This document shows, in pieces, positions 52,655 to 62,106 of a DNA stretch of 64,000 bases. Location: assembly GCA_963716455.1 (NCBI GenBank), contig CAVQTK010000013.1, positions 124,001 to 188,000 on the forward strand, given 5' to 3'. The position numbers and the translations under genes were made by a program. The stretch comes from CAVQTK01 sp963716455 (GTDB taxonomy: Bacteria; Pseudomonadota; Gammaproteobacteria; Coxiellales; Coxiellaceae). The notes beneath the pieces were generated by a model. That model ran no database searches, was not told where the DNA came from, and saw nothing but the letters and a program-made list of their open reading frames with translations. Position 1 is the stretch's first letter, and each line of letters starts with the position of its first letter.

Positions 52655-55310
52655 ATTTTTCCATTAATAGATAAAACACAGGAGTTACATACAAAGTTAA
52701 TAGTTGCGAAAATAATAAACCTCCTGCAACAGCCATTCCCAGCGGACGCCTAGCTTCTGAACCACTCCCTACCCCTAACGCCAAAGGCAATGTCGCCAAA
52801 ATAGCGGTTAAGGTAGTCATCATAATAGGTCTAAATCGTGTTAGACAAGCTTGAATAATAGCTTCATGTGCAGTTATAGTTTCTGAACGGCGGCGGGCTT
52901 CTATAGCAAAATCTATCATCATAATGCCATTTTTCTTCACCAACCCCACTAACAAAATAATTCCAATAAAACTAAATATATCCAGTTCCAAATGAAATAA
53001 AAATAACATTAATAAAGCCCCAAAACTTGCAAAAGGTAATGCGGTTAGGATGGTAAATGGGTGGAGAAAGTGCTCATACAAAATAGCTAAAACCACATAG
53101 ATAATAAAAATAGTGATAACCAATAATATAGGAAAGGTAAAACCAGACGACTTGAATACTTGAGCAGAGCCAGAAAACGCCCCACTTACTCCCATTGGTA
53201 AAATATTTTTAGCAAGAGTTTCTACTTTTTCACTGGCTGTACCTAATGATGTTCCTGATTCTAAATTAAATGAAACTACCACGGCAGGTATTTGCCCATA
53301 ATGGCTAATGCTCAGTGGACCCACTCCTTCTTCTAATTGCGCAACAACATTGAGTGGGATAAGCTGACCTTTATTACTGGGCACATAGATATCATTTATG
53401 TTATTTATATTTTGCTGATGCTGGGGATCGATCCCAATAATAACAGGATATTCATTAGTAGCGGTGTAAATAGTACTAATCTGTTGTTCTCCATAAGCAC
53501 TGTATAATGCATTCCCTATAGCCGTAGCAGTAACACCTAATGCAGCGGCTCGATCTGGTAAAATCTTTACCCGTAACTCGGGATTAGTTAAATTTAAATT
53601 GGTATCGACGTCTTTAATACCTGGGATTTTTTCTAATTTTTGCGCAAAAATTTGTGATACGGATTCCAGCTGTTTTAAATCACTACCTTGTAAGACATAC
53701 TGATACATACTGCGACTAGAGATACTGCCTAACTGAAAACCTGCAGGATTCTGCAATGTCACTTTTATTCCCGAAACAGTACGCAACTCTTGGCGTAATT
53801 GCTCTATAATCTGATCAATACTTTGCTTTCGCTCTGTTTTTGGCTTCAAACGAATCACTACATCGCCATTGTTGCTGGCATTTCCACCCCCTTTTGGTCC
53901 AATACTAGAAATCACTTCCTCAACATTCGGGTTGGTACGAATTTTATTTGCTATAAGCTGTTGCCGTTCTACAAAATCTTGAAATGGCAAACCTACTGGG
54001 ACAACTGTCGAACCGGAAATAATGCCCGCATCTTCAGTAGGCATAAACCCTTTAGGAACCAATTTAAATAAACCCATAGTTAACAATAAAATAATGATAG
54101 TCATTAATATGACATATTTTTTATGATTTAATGACCAACGTAAAGTGCATTCATAGTATTGTTTTACTTGAGCAAACCCGCTTTCAAACCAGGGAAAAAG
54201 TGAAGTGCGCTTAGGTTGACGCAACAGCTGAGCACACATCATGGGAGTGAGAGTCAAAGCAATAATACCTGACACTAGAATAGAAATACTCACTACAACT
54301 GCAAACTCTCTAAATAATCTACCTATCAAACCATCCATAAATAATAGTGGAATAAAAACCGCAACTAAAGATAAGGTCATAGAAATGACAGTAAAGAAAA
54401 TCTCTCGGCTTCCCTTTAAGGCTGCTTCCAATCGACTATATCCTTGCTCCACATAGCGAATAATATTTTCTAATACCACAATGGCATCATCTACAATAAA
54501 TCCCACTGCTAAAACTAAACCTACTAAAGATAAAGTATCTAAACTGTAGTCCAGCAAAAACATCAGGCCAAAGGTAGCCAATAAAGCAACGGGCAATGAG
54601 ATGGTGGCAATTAGTGTGGAAGAAATATTACCTAAAAATAGCCACACTACCCCTGCAACAAGAACGATAGCTAGAATCAGAGTAAATTTCATTTCCTTCA
54701 AAGTAGAGACAATAAAGTTAGAGCGGTCATAGATAACATGTAATTGAGCTCCACCTGGTAATTTTTGGGTTAATTCCGGTAAGAGTTGATGAACCGCGTT
54801 GGCTACTGCCACAGTATTAGAACCAGGTTGACGTTGTACGGCTAAAATCACCGCACGATGTTGATTATACCAAGAAGCAATTTGCTCATTGGCCACACTA
54901 TCTTTCACAGTTGCTATATCTTGTAAGCGTACTGAAGAATTTTCGTTATTGCCTATAATTATAGAATTAAAGCTGGCAGCGTTGGTAAAGGGATTGCTAG
55001 TCTTTACCATATAGTTTCTTTCCGCAGTTTGTAACGTTCCCCCTGGCTGAGTATTATTAGCCGCTTGAACTGCTGTTACTACATCCTTACCGCTTATACC
55101 TCGTGCAGTCATTGCTCGTGGATTTAAATGAATACGTACCGCGTACTTCTGACTACCGTAAATTTGAACTTGAGCAACTCCCGATACCATCGACAGCCGC
55201 TGAGCGATATTTGTTTGCGCATAATCGTCCAAAGTAGTCATAGATATATTATCACCCGTCAAAGCCAAGAAAATAATAGGAGCAGCTGACGGATTGAGCT
55301 TGCGCATCAA
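52557..55310 (-). CDS. RND efflux permease, main part (HAE1 family)
   Basis: The 917-residue bulk of a hydrophobe/amphiphile RND pump, which expels drugs or similar compounds using the proton gradient. Motifs: SAAPIIFLALTGDN, QIYGSQKYAVRIHLNPRAM, the TM4 proton-relay segment VGLVLAVGFIVDDAIVVLENIIRYVE with the Asp-Asp pair, IALTLTPMMCAQLL, FMPTEDAGIISG and GLVKKNGIMMIDFAIE. The first 127 residues are in the next entry, in another frame. Restoring one base in the CCCC run near 55311-55316 gives a normal protein of about 1,045 residues (NPPLMRKLNPSAAP). The C-terminal 32 codons overlap xseA on the opposite strand. Confidence 0.9.
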   Translation of the reverse strand: MMRKLNPSAAPIIFLALTGDNISMTTLDDYAQTNIAQRLSMVSGVAQVQIYGSQKYAVRIHLNPRAMTARGISGKDVVTAVQAANNTQPGGTLQTAERNYMVKTSNPFTNAASFNSIIIGNNENSSVRLQDIATVKDSVANEQIASWYNQHRAVILAVQRQPGSNTVAVANAVHQLLPELTQKLPGGAQLHVIYDRSNFIVSTLKEMKFTLILAIVLVAGVVWLFLGNISSTLIATISLPVALLATFGLMFLLDYSLDTLSLVGLVLAVGFIVDDAIVVLENIIRYVEQGYSRLEAALKGSREIFFTVISMTLSLVAVFIPLLFMDGLIGRLFREFAVVVSISILVSGIIALTLTPMMCAQLLRQPKRTSLFPWFESGFAQVKQYYECTLRWSLNHKKYVILMTIIILLLTMGLFKLVPKGFMPTEDAGIISGSTVVPVGLPFQDFVERQQLIANKIRTNPNVEEVISSIGPKGGGNASNNGDVVIRLKPKTERKQSIDQIIEQLRQELRTVSGIKVTLQNPAGFQLGSISSRSMYQYVLQGSDLKQLESVSQIFAQKLEKIPGIKDVDTNLNLTNPELRVKILPDRAAALGVTATAIGNALYSAYGEQQISTIYTATNEYPVIIGIDPQHQQNINNINDIYVPSNKGQLIPLNVVAQLEEGVGPLSISHYGQIPAVVVSFNLESGTSLGTASEKVETLAKNILPMGVSGAFSGSAQVFKSSGFTFPILLVITIFIIYVVLAILYEHFLHPFTILTALPFASFGALLMLFLFHLELDIFSFIGIILLVGLVKKNGIMMIDFAIEARRRSETITAHEAIIQACLTRFRPIMMTTLTAILATLPLALGVGSGSEARRPLGMAVAGGLLFSQLLTLYVTPVFYLLMEKFNLKYGILRLNKSLQLMLLKFRRLFAIGSPGK

Positions 55311-55690
55311 AGGGGATTAGGCATAGCAGAGGGTAATGATCGTGCTGTTTGCGCGATAGCAGTTTGAACATCTTGGGCCGCAGCATCAATGTCGCGTTTT
55401 AAATTAAATTGCAAAACAATTGAAGTCTGTCCTGCTGAACTGGTAGAGTTCATTGAATCTAAACCACCAATAGCACTAAATTGCTTTTCTAAAGGTGTCG
55501 CTACCGAATTTGCCATAGTTTCAGGATCAGCCCCAGGTAAACTAGCAGTCACTAGAATAGTGGCAAAATCCACCTCAGGTAATTCACTAATTGGCAAAGA
55601 CCGATATCCTAACCATCCAAAAATAACCAATGCTACTGTGAGCATAACAGTAGCTACTGGCCGTTGAATAAATAATTTGGAGATATTCAT
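55307..55690 (-). CDS. RND efflux permease, N-terminal part
   Basis: A 127-residue N-terminal piece of the same RND pump: NISKLFIQRPVATVMLTVAL (TM1), GYRSLPISELPEVDFATILV, LPGADPETMANSVATPLEKQFSAIGGLDSM and QFNLKRDIDAAAQDVQTAI, all typical. The frame ends in SAMPNPL where the family continues PPLMRK. The two pieces overlap by 4 bases, which looks like coupling but is more simply a one-base loss in a C run. The start overlaps the membrane-fusion gene by 4 bases. Confidence 0.85.
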   Translation of the reverse strand: MNISKLFIQRPVATVMLTVALVIFGWLGYRSLPISELPEVDFATILVTASLPGADPETMANSVATPLEKQFSAIGGLDSMNSTSSAGQTSIVLQFNLKRDIDAAAQDVQTAIAQTARSLPSAMPNPL

Positions 55691-56826
55691 TTAACTGTGC
55701 TCTGCTGCGGTAAAGAGTTTTCAATTTTAACTGCCGAGTTTTCCTCTAATCCCGGTGGAATAGGTTCAATAATCTCTTCATTACCTTGCAACCCTTCAGC
55801 CACAACTACTTCCTTATCTAACTGGCTGGAAATCTTCACTGGTTGGATCAATGCTTTTCCATCTTTTATTAAATAAACAAAATGGCCCTGTTGACCAAGT
55901 TGCACGCTACTATTAGAAATCACTATAGCATTGGGTTGCATGGTCAAAATGAGTCGAACCATGACTAACTGTCCTGGCCAAAGGGTCAAATTTGCATTCG
56001 CAACTCTTGCTTTTAACTGAAGCATTCCAGTGACCGGACTCACACTATTATTAATAAAATTAACTTCACCCACACCCAACAACTGTCCGCCATTCTCAGT
56101 TAAAACTTCAACTTTTAAAGCGCCTTTTTGTTGATAATGAAATAAGTCCGCTAGACGATCCTGGGGAACATTAAAATTAACTAAGACACTATCTAGCTGA
56201 TTGATAATTACTAAAGGTGTAGCACTATTAGCGGTAATCAAATCACCCGGGTTAGCATTTATGTCCCCCGCTTTACCTGAAAAAGGCGCACGAATTTTCG
56301 TATAACTTAACTGAATAAGTTGTTGTTTAAGTTGAGCTTTATTAGACAATACCACTGCTTCCTGGGCTAAAGCAGCTGCCTGTGCCTCACTCTGCTGGCG
56401 TGTGACATATTCTAGTTTAGCCAGTGAAGCGTATCGCCGTGCTGTTATCTTTAAAATATTCAGCTGCGCCTCGTCACGTTGTAAGTTAGCTTTAGCTTGA
56501 TCAACCTGAGAGCTATAAACTTCTGGATTAATTTCAAATAAAAGTTGACCTTTGGTAACCTTTTGCCCTGCTGAAAAATGAATTTTTTTTAAAATACCCG
56601 TTACTTGAGGAATGATTTTAATCTCATTTTGAGCTTGCACATTCCCTACTTCAACAATCATTTTGGGTACGGATTTAATTTTCGGTTTTACTGCCGTTAC
56701 CAAGTAAATCGCACTTTCTTTTATTTGTGGTTTTTTTGCAGACACAGGTTGGGTAAATTTCCAGGCGCCTATGCCCAGAATAATTAAAATAGTAGCTACT
56801 ATCGTGATACGCATTATCTTTTTCAT
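55687..56826 (-). CDS. RND efflux membrane-fusion protein (periplasmic adaptor)
   Basis: A 379-residue HlyD/AcrA-family adaptor linking the RND pump to the outer-membrane channel. An N-terminal membrane segment (residues 4-22) precedes the lipoyl half-motif IIPQVTGILKKIHFSAGQKVTKGQLLFEINPEVY, a helical hairpin (residues about 105-170) and the second half-motif IRAPFSGKAGDINANPGDLI. There is no lipobox, so it is anchored by the membrane helix. It overlaps its neighbours on both sides by 4 bases, so the three pump genes form one operon. Confidence 0.92.
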   Translation of the reverse strand: MKKIMRITIVATILIILGIGAWKFTQPVSAKKPQIKESAIYLVTAVKPKIKSVPKMIVEVGNVQAQNEIKIIPQVTGILKKIHFSAGQKVTKGQLLFEINPEVYSSQVDQAKANLQRDEAQLNILKITARRYASLAKLEYVTRQQSEAQAAALAQEAVVLSNKAQLKQQLIQLSYTKIRAPFSGKAGDINANPGDLITANSATPLVIINQLDSVLVNFNVPQDRLADLFHYQQKGALKVEVLTENGGQLLGVGEVNFINNSVSPVTGMLQLKARVANANLTLWPGQLVMVRLILTMQPNAIVISNSSVQLGQQGHFVYLIKDGKALIQPVKISSQLDKEVVVAEGLQGNEEIIEPIPPGLEENSAVKIENSLPQQSTVK

Positions 56827-58127
56827 AAAGGAATTTCCGCAGATGAGCTATTAAGTGTACCAATTGCAGATGCCAGTTGAGCTAAAGCCATGTACCAGTT
56901 GATTTTAGCTTGAATACTTTGTACTCGAGCGTTTGCCAACGCCGACTGAGTAGTTAATACCGTTAAAATATTGCCTACTCCTCCTTTGTATTGACCTACC
57001 GCCTGTTGATGCGCTTGTGAACTGCTTTTTAATAGCACTTCAATACTTGCTAAATTTTCCACCGCTGTTTTTAACGTAAAATACGCTTGCCAAACTTGAT
57101 ATTGCACTTGCTGATCCAATTGATCTCGTGTCGCTTCGGCCACCGCAATTTCTGCCTGCGCTTGTTTCACCTTATTGGTCTGAGAAAAGCCCGTGAATAA
57201 AGGAAAAGAAAGCGATAACGTCGCCGATGCGGTATTCGAAACCATCTGCATATTGCCACTAAAAAAGGGCGCAACATTCGCATTAATTTCCAAAGTAGGC
57301 CAGCCTGATGCTTTGGTAGCCGCCAACTGCGATTGACGAGCCTGTACTAGCGTTTCCGCGGCTACTAAATCGGGTCGTTGACGTTTAGCTGCATTCAAAT
57401 AGAGCGCAACTTCCTTATCCGTTTGAATTACGTGGGTTGGCTCAGCTAAAGGCGCCAGTTGCAGGGGAGTACTTGTTGGCAGCCCCATGGCGGTTGCCAA
57501 CTGTCCCACCGCAATCTGATAATTTCCTCTACTTTTTTGCAAATTAAGGCTACTTTGAGCTAATGAGGATTCAGCTTGGTAAACATCACCAATCGTTGCT
57601 AAGCCTTGTTGATGCAGGGCATTTGCTGCTTCCAAATTGGTTTTAGCCTCTAAAACATTTTTTTGATTGGCAGCTAATAAAGCTTGTTCTCCCAATACTG
57701 AATAATATGCAGTTTGCACTTGCAAGATTATCTGTTGAATGGCGCTATCTCTATCCAGATGGCTGGCTATAAGAGCATAACGCGAGGCAAGCACAGAGTT
57801 AGAGCGATAACCAAAATCCCACAATAAATAGCTAAGGCTGATATTGGGACCATAAGCAGTTTCTCCCGAGTACTGGACTGCTCCTCCGGCATTAATTTGC
57901 GGTAGATAAGAACTTTTAGCAATCCCTAACTTAGCATCTGCTACTTGAATTTGAGCCCAAACGCGCGAGGTGGTAGGATTGTGACGTAATGCGAAATCTG
58001 TCACCTCTATTAATGTAAGTAGCCTTGTGGGCAGATCAGGCCTTTGAATAATCAAGCTTTCAGCGCCACTACTTATGGTAGAAATGAGTAATGAACTGAT
58101 TAAAAACACTATTAATTTTATCTTCAC
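56823..58127 (-). CDS. TolC-type outer-membrane efflux protein
   Basis: An outer-membrane factor of about 434 residues from the preferred start GTG 58127, which gives a normal signal peptide (KIKLIVFLISSLLISTISSGAES) after an AGG-rich site. The frame is open up to 58268, but that extension (CCGSLASFSQIYG and onward) has no signal character. The two repeats of the OEP domain are visible: TDFALRHNPTTSRVWAQIQVADAKLGIAKSSYLP and GLATIGDVYQAESSLAQSSLNLQ, then RRQRPDLVAAETLVQ-like KRQRPDLVAAETLVQARQSQL and YKGGVGNILTVLTTQSALANAR. First gene of the efflux operon. Confidence 0.88.
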   Translation of the reverse strand: MKIKLIVFLISSLLISTISSGAESLIIQRPDLPTRLLTLIEVTDFALRHNPTTSRVWAQIQVADAKLGIAKSSYLPQINAGGAVQYSGETAYGPNISLSYLLWDFGYRSNSVLASRYALIASHLDRDSAIQQIILQVQTAYYSVLGEQALLAANQKNVLEAKTNLEAANALHQQGLATIGDVYQAESSLAQSSLNLQKSRGNYQIAVGQLATAMGLPTSTPLQLAPLAEPTHVIQTDKEVALYLNAAKRQRPDLVAAETLVQARQSQLAATKASGWPTLEINANVAPFFSGNMQMVSNTASATLSLSFPLFTGFSQTNKVKQAQAEIAVAEATRDQLDQQVQYQVWQAYFTLKTAVENLASIEVLLKSSSQAHQQAVGQYKGGVGNILTVLTTQSALANARVQSIQAKINWYMALAQLASAIGTLNSSSAEIPL

Positions 58128-58335
58128 AATCCCACTACCTTTTTTATTATTTATTATAAATTTAAATGTATATATTATACCATAATTTAATAGAAATGGC
58201 ATACCGTAGATTTGTGAAAAACTAGCTAGACTCCCACAGCAGGAATTTTTTGACTTAAAAATTGACATAATTGATTAAATATTGTTTTTTTGATCAAACT
58301 ATTTAGTCAATTTTTTACTCAAGACGAAAAAATAA

Positions 58336-58436
58336 TAGACTTCTTTCCAAACCCAGTATTTTGGACTAATGCAAGGCGTGTTGCTTTCGAGGAGCAGAGA
58401 AAACAACACAACGCAGTAGTATGCCAAAAACTGAGC
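58336..58436. repeat. MITE-like element, truncated copy C
   Basis: It begins with the perfect end TAGACTTCTTTCCAAAC in the same orientation as copy A, continues CAGTATTTTGGAC and GCAAGGCGTGTTGCTTTCGA, then AAACAACACAACGCAGTAGT and ATGCCAAAAACTGAG. The blocks TCCCATCTTGTTATAACC and the middle GAAGCGGAGTTTACACGAGA region are deleted, and the right terminal repeat is lost. It lies between the tolC-like gene and the entericidin-like gene, and explains an otherwise open but meaningless plus-strand frame at 58290-58685. Confidence 0.7.
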
Positions 58437-58483
58437 ATACACGTAGGATATGACAATATGGAACAAAGGGGAGGCTTTTCCTT

Positions 58484-58663
58484 CTACCCCCCTGAGCAGT
58501 TACTTTTTAAGGCATTAAGGGCAGCAGCACCTGCCGCATTGGAGATAGATTGCCCTGTCTGTTGTATATCTTCACCGGCTCCCTTCACGGTATTACACCC
58601 CGATATGAAAGCGACCAATAGCAAAGGAGATATTAAAAGTAGAATTCTTTTTATAATTTGCAT
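58484..58663 (-). CDS. Entericidin-like small lipoprotein
   Basis: A 59-residue lipoprotein from ATG 58663, which has a GGGGGAAAT ribosome site; a longer frame to 58705 is unlikely. It has a lipoprotein signal (residues 1-22, LLLVAFISGC) and the mature segment CNTVKGAGEDIQQTGQSISNAA, the hallmark of the entericidin A/B family. Such proteins are tiny outer-membrane lipoproteins of uncertain role. Standalone gene. Confidence 0.85.
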   Translation of the reverse strand: MQIIKRILLLISPLLLVAFISGCNTVKGAGEDIQQTGQSISNAAGAAALNALKSNCSGG

Positions 58664-58798
58664 GATTTCCCCCGTAATTAAATAAACAAATATTTGACAA
58701 ATCAAAATTACTAAATTGTGAGTTGCGCCTTTAATTTAGATATCAATCTGAATAAATCCAGATTAATCTAACACTCTGATCCACGCTAACATAATTTA

Positions 58799-59200
58799 TC
58801 AAATACTACTATTAAGCTTATAAGGATTTGAATCATTTTTCAAAATAATCTGCACAGGAACTCCTACCAAATTAAAAGATTGGCGAAAATAGTTGGCCAA
58901 ATAACGACGATAAGAACCCGGTAATAATACTGCTTGCTTACCGTGAACAACAATGGTTAAGGGATTATGCTTACCTAAATGCGCATAGCGTAAGCGAATC
59001 CGCCTCCCTTTGGATAACGGCGGCTGATGATCAGTCACAGCTTGTTGTAATACTTCTGTTAATAGAGACGTAGATAAGGATTTTGTAGCTGAAGCATAGG
59101 CTTCATCTATTGCACGATACAAATCTCCTACCCCAGTTCCATATAAAGCAGAAATAAGATAACGACGAGCGAAATCTACAAACTGTAAGCGACGCTCCAT
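58799..59200 (-). CDS. der: Der GTPase, C-terminal part (frameshifted gene)
   Basis: The C-terminal third of the ribosome-assembly GTPase Der: MERRLQFVDFARRYLISALYGTGVGDL (end of the second G domain) and the KH-like domain (RYAHLGKHNPLTIVVHGKQAVLLPGSYRRYLANYFRQSFNLVGVPVQI). It directly follows the main part but in a different frame. The nominal ATG lies inside the gene and has no reason to be a natural start. See the next entry. Confidence 0.88.
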   Translation of the reverse strand: MERRLQFVDFARRYLISALYGTGVGDLYRAIDEAYASATKSLSTSLLTEVLQQAVTDHQPPLSKGRRIRLRYAHLGKHNPLTIVVHGKQAVLLPGSYRRYLANYFRQSFNLVGVPVQIILKNDSNPYKLNSSI

Positions 59201-59208
59201 CTCCTGCT

Positions 59209-60135
59209 TTATTCTCTTCGTTCATATTCACTCAAGCCATCCCATTTATTAATAGCTATAATCATTCCTCTTCCCGATGCTAGAATGAGGCCCAGCAAAT
59301 GCAAATCTTGATCTGTTAAGCCTTCACGGGCATTAACAACAAGAATTGCGACATGAGCTTTTTCCAATGCTTGCAAGGTTTTTATGACGGAAAATTTTTC
59401 TATAGCCACTTCAATTTTAGAACGGCGACGCACCCCCGCCGTATCAATTAAGGTATAACATTGTCCACGTCGCTCAAAGGGAATAAAAATACTATCTCGA
59501 GTTGTTCCAGGTTGATCAAAAACCACAACCCTTTCTTCTCCTAATATGCGATTAATTAATGTAGATTTTCCCACATTTGGACGTCCCATCACGATCACAT
59601 GGATGCTTGTTCCAATCAACTCTTGTTCTGCTGCTTCTTCAGAAGGAAAGGATGTCAGTATTTTTTCCATTAGTTCCTCAACACCTCTGCCATTTTTTGC
59701 GGCAATGGCGTAGGGGGTCCCCATCCCTATGGGATAAAACTCTGCGGTTATTTCAGCTGCATCCAGGCGGTCTACTTTATTTACTACCAAAAATATTTTT
59801 TCTCGATAAGGGCGCAATTGCCCAGCAATGATTTGATCTGCTGCCATCAAGCCGTCTTTTCCATCTACTAAGAATAATAAATAATCTGCTTCTTCAATTG
59901 CTTGCCATACTTGTTTATCGATAGGTTTAGAGATAGCCAATTCATCCATTTCAGCAATGCCACCGGTATCGACTATCCAGTAAGAGTGCTCCCCAATAAC
60001 CCCACGGCCATATTGACGATCTCTGGTCACGCCTGGGAAATCAGCTACTAGTGCATTTCTGGTTTGGGTTAAATAGTTAAATAAAGTAGATTTGCCGACA
60101 TTGGGTCGACCAATAATTGCAATAACAGGAAGCAT
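59209..60135 (-). CDS. der: Der GTPase (EngA), main part (frameshifted gene)
   Basis: Der is a double-GTPase needed for 50S ribosome assembly. Both P-loops are present (IGRPNVGKSTLFNYL near residue 8 and MGRPNVGKSTLINRI near residue 185), as are VADFPGVTRDRQYG, DTGGI, VNKVDR, DQPGTTRDSI, DTAGVRRR and INKWDG. The frame stops after LSEYERRE (TAA 59211-59209). Homologs continue with a short helix into MERRLQF, encoded in another frame. One or two bases are lost or gained around 59205-59220. Since Der is normally essential, a sequence error is likelier than a dead gene. Confidence 0.92.
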   Translation of the reverse strand: MLPVIAIIGRPNVGKSTLFNYLTQTRNALVADFPGVTRDRQYGRGVIGEHSYWIVDTGGIAEMDELAISKPIDKQVWQAIEEADYLLFLVDGKDGLMAADQIIAGQLRPYREKIFLVVNKVDRLDAAEITAEFYPIGMGTPYAIAAKNGRGVEELMEKILTSFPSEEAAEQELIGTSIHVIVMGRPNVGKSTLINRILGEERVVVFDQPGTTRDSIFIPFERRGQCYTLIDTAGVRRRSKIEVAIEKFSVIKTLQALEKAHVAILVVNAREGLTDQDLHLLGLILASGRGMIIAINKWDGLSEYERRE

Positions 60136-60196
60136 GTATGGGTTTCCTAGCGAAAATTTTTATTTATTATATCTTACTTATGGTACTGTGCAAAAT

Positions 60197-60823
60197 TTAT
60201 AAAGGCTGCGCTAATTTCATTGCTGTTAATAAATCTTGACCCACTAGAGAAGATAACCCTATTTGTGCCGTTTGGTAAACTTGTTGCGCTTTTTCTCTTT
60301 CGCCTAAAGCTAAGTAAATATCACCTTTGACGCTATCAATTAGAGGTTGATAGCTACTATCATAAACTTTAGCTAATATATCTAAGGCGGCTTGCATTTT
60401 CTTTTGCTCTAATAAGATTCGCGCTATACGCAAACGTGCTATTTGCTGAATACTAGGTACGTGAGTTTTATCTTTTACCCATTCTAATTTCTGTAAGGCC
60501 ATATTGTACTGATTTTTTTCAATTGCTATTTTAGCCATTAGCAAATTACTCATACTGGCATAGATAGTATCGGAATAATTACGCTGCATTTCTTGAATCA
60601 TATTTTCAACCAGCTCTGGTTTTTTATTATTATTTTCAACTAATATTTGCTGATACAAAGAAGAAGCCTTCTGGATATGAGAGTCTTGTTGTTGATGCCA
60701 ATAACGCCAGCTAAGACCCGCTGCTGCTCCAACAATTATGGCAATTAATAAAAACTTACCATAATCTCTCCACCACCTTTTCAATACTTCTATTTGTTCC
60801 TGATCAGTTGGATATGCAGACAT
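60197..60823 (-). CDS. yfgM: YfgM-like membrane-anchored TPR protein
   Basis: A protein of about 208 residues of the YfgM/YrvD family (DUF2133/TPR_21). A short cytosolic start (TDQEQIEVLKRWWRDYGKF) precedes one membrane helix (LLIAIIVGAAAGLSWRYW, residues about 27-44) and a periplasmic helical TPR region. In E. coli it is an ancillary chaperone partner of the SecYEG translocon. ATG 60823 follows an AGGAG site; GTG 60832 is possible. It lies directly after hisS, the conserved order, but bamB does not follow. Confidence 0.85.
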   Translation of the reverse strand: MSAYPTDQEQIEVLKRWWRDYGKFLLIAIIVGAAAGLSWRYWHQQQDSHIQKASSLYQQILVENNNKKPELVENMIQEMQRNYSDTIYASMSNLLMAKIAIEKNQYNMALQKLEWVKDKTHVPSIQQIARLRIARILLEQKKMQAALDILAKVYDSSYQPLIDSVKGDIYLALGEREKAQQVYQTAQIGLSSLVGQDLLTAMKLAQPL

Positions 60824-60828
60824 CTTCC

Positions 60829-62093
60829 TCACTCCTGATTACGAAAAAAATCAACAACTGCTGAAAGGGAAATGCTTTGCTGCGCCCCCTCTGCTCGCAA
60901 ATTCTTAACTAGTACAGTGCCAGTAGCTATTTCCTGGTCACCTATAATAAGCGCCCAGTGGGCCTTACTTTTATCCGCGGATTTCAACTGGCTTTTTAGA
61001 CTACCACCACCCAGATGATTTATCACTTCTAGATGAGGCAAAGCACTACGTAATTCCTCGCTTAACACTATACCTGCTTCTACGGCAGGAATACCTAACA
61101 ATACTAAATAAACATCCGGATTGGATTGATAAGAACGATTTGCGGATAACAACAATATTAATCGTTCTAAGCCGATCGCAAAGCCAATGGCGGGTGTGGC
61201 TCTACCATTTAATTGCTCAACTAGATTATTATAACGCCCACCTGCACAAACGGTTCCTTGCGCACCTAATTCATTTGTTACCCATTCAAAGACGGTTAAA
61301 CCATAATAGTCCAAGCCACGAACAATGCGGGGATTTATCACATAAGGAATGTGAGCTGCATCTAATAAACGGAGTAATCCATTGAAATGAGTTTGAGAAG
61401 GAGGATCTAAGTGATCTAATAAATTGGGAGCTTCGCGGTTTAGTTCTTGTACCACTGGATTTTTACTATCAAGAATTCTAAGGGGATTAGAAGCTAAACG
61501 ACGCTGACAATCTTCATCTAATAGATCGTAATGCCGTTGATAAAAAGCGACTAACCGCTCACGATAAAGGGCTCGGGAAGCCGATGTTCCTAAGCTATTA
61601 ATTTGTAGCTCGATATGTTTGTCTAATCCTAACTCAGCCCATAAACGCTGGCCAATTAAAATAAGCTCTGCGTCTATGTCAGGCCCATCCATACCATAGG
61701 CTTCTATACCAAAATGATGAAATTGACGGTAACGCCCTTTTTGCGGTCTTTCATGGCGAAACATGGGGCCTAGATACCACCAACGCTGTATTTGATTATA
61801 TAATAATCCATGTTCAATCCCTGCTCTTACACAACCTGCTGTTCCTTCAGGACGTAAACTTAAACTATCACCATTACGATCGTTAAAAGTATACATTTCC
61901 TTTTCAACAATATCGGTGACATCACCTATAGAACGGGTAAATAATTTAGTTTGTTCCAATAATGGAAAACGGATTTCACGATAACCATAACGGTTAGCAA
62001 GATTTCGACATGCAGATTCTACTACTTGCCAAAAGGTGTTTCATCAGGAAGGATATCATTCATGCCCCTCACTGCTTGAACAATTTGCGCCAA
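60829..62093 (-). CDS. hisS: Histidyl-tRNA synthetase (one frameshift near the start)
   Basis: Class II synthetase that charges tRNA-His. The main frame (from 61959) carries EKEMYTFNDRNGDSLSLRPEGTAG, GPMFRHERPQKGRYRQFHHFGIE (motif 2), IVRGLDYYGLTVFEW and AIGFAIGLERLILLL (motif 3). The N-terminal 45 residues are encoded upstream in two frames: LAQIVQAVRGMNDILPDE from a TTG at 62093 (AGGTGAG site), then PFWQVVESACRNLANRYGYREIRFPLLEQTKLF. One T is missing in the TTTT run at 62031-62034. The repaired length, about 421 residues, is normal. HisS is essential, so this is probably a sequence error. Confidence 0.93.
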
Positions 62094-62106
62094 AACTCAC
62101 CTCATT

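Noticed and set aside
54241..54456. Plus-strand frame opposite the RND gene
   Set aside because: Antisense shadow of a conserved membrane protein.
58290..58685. Plus-strand frame of 131 codons
   Set aside because: It runs through the truncated MITE-like copy C and antisense to the entericidin-like gene; no protein-like composition or ribosome site.
61140..61385. Plus-strand frame opposite hisS
   Set aside because: Antisense shadow; hisS motifs are clear on the minus strand.
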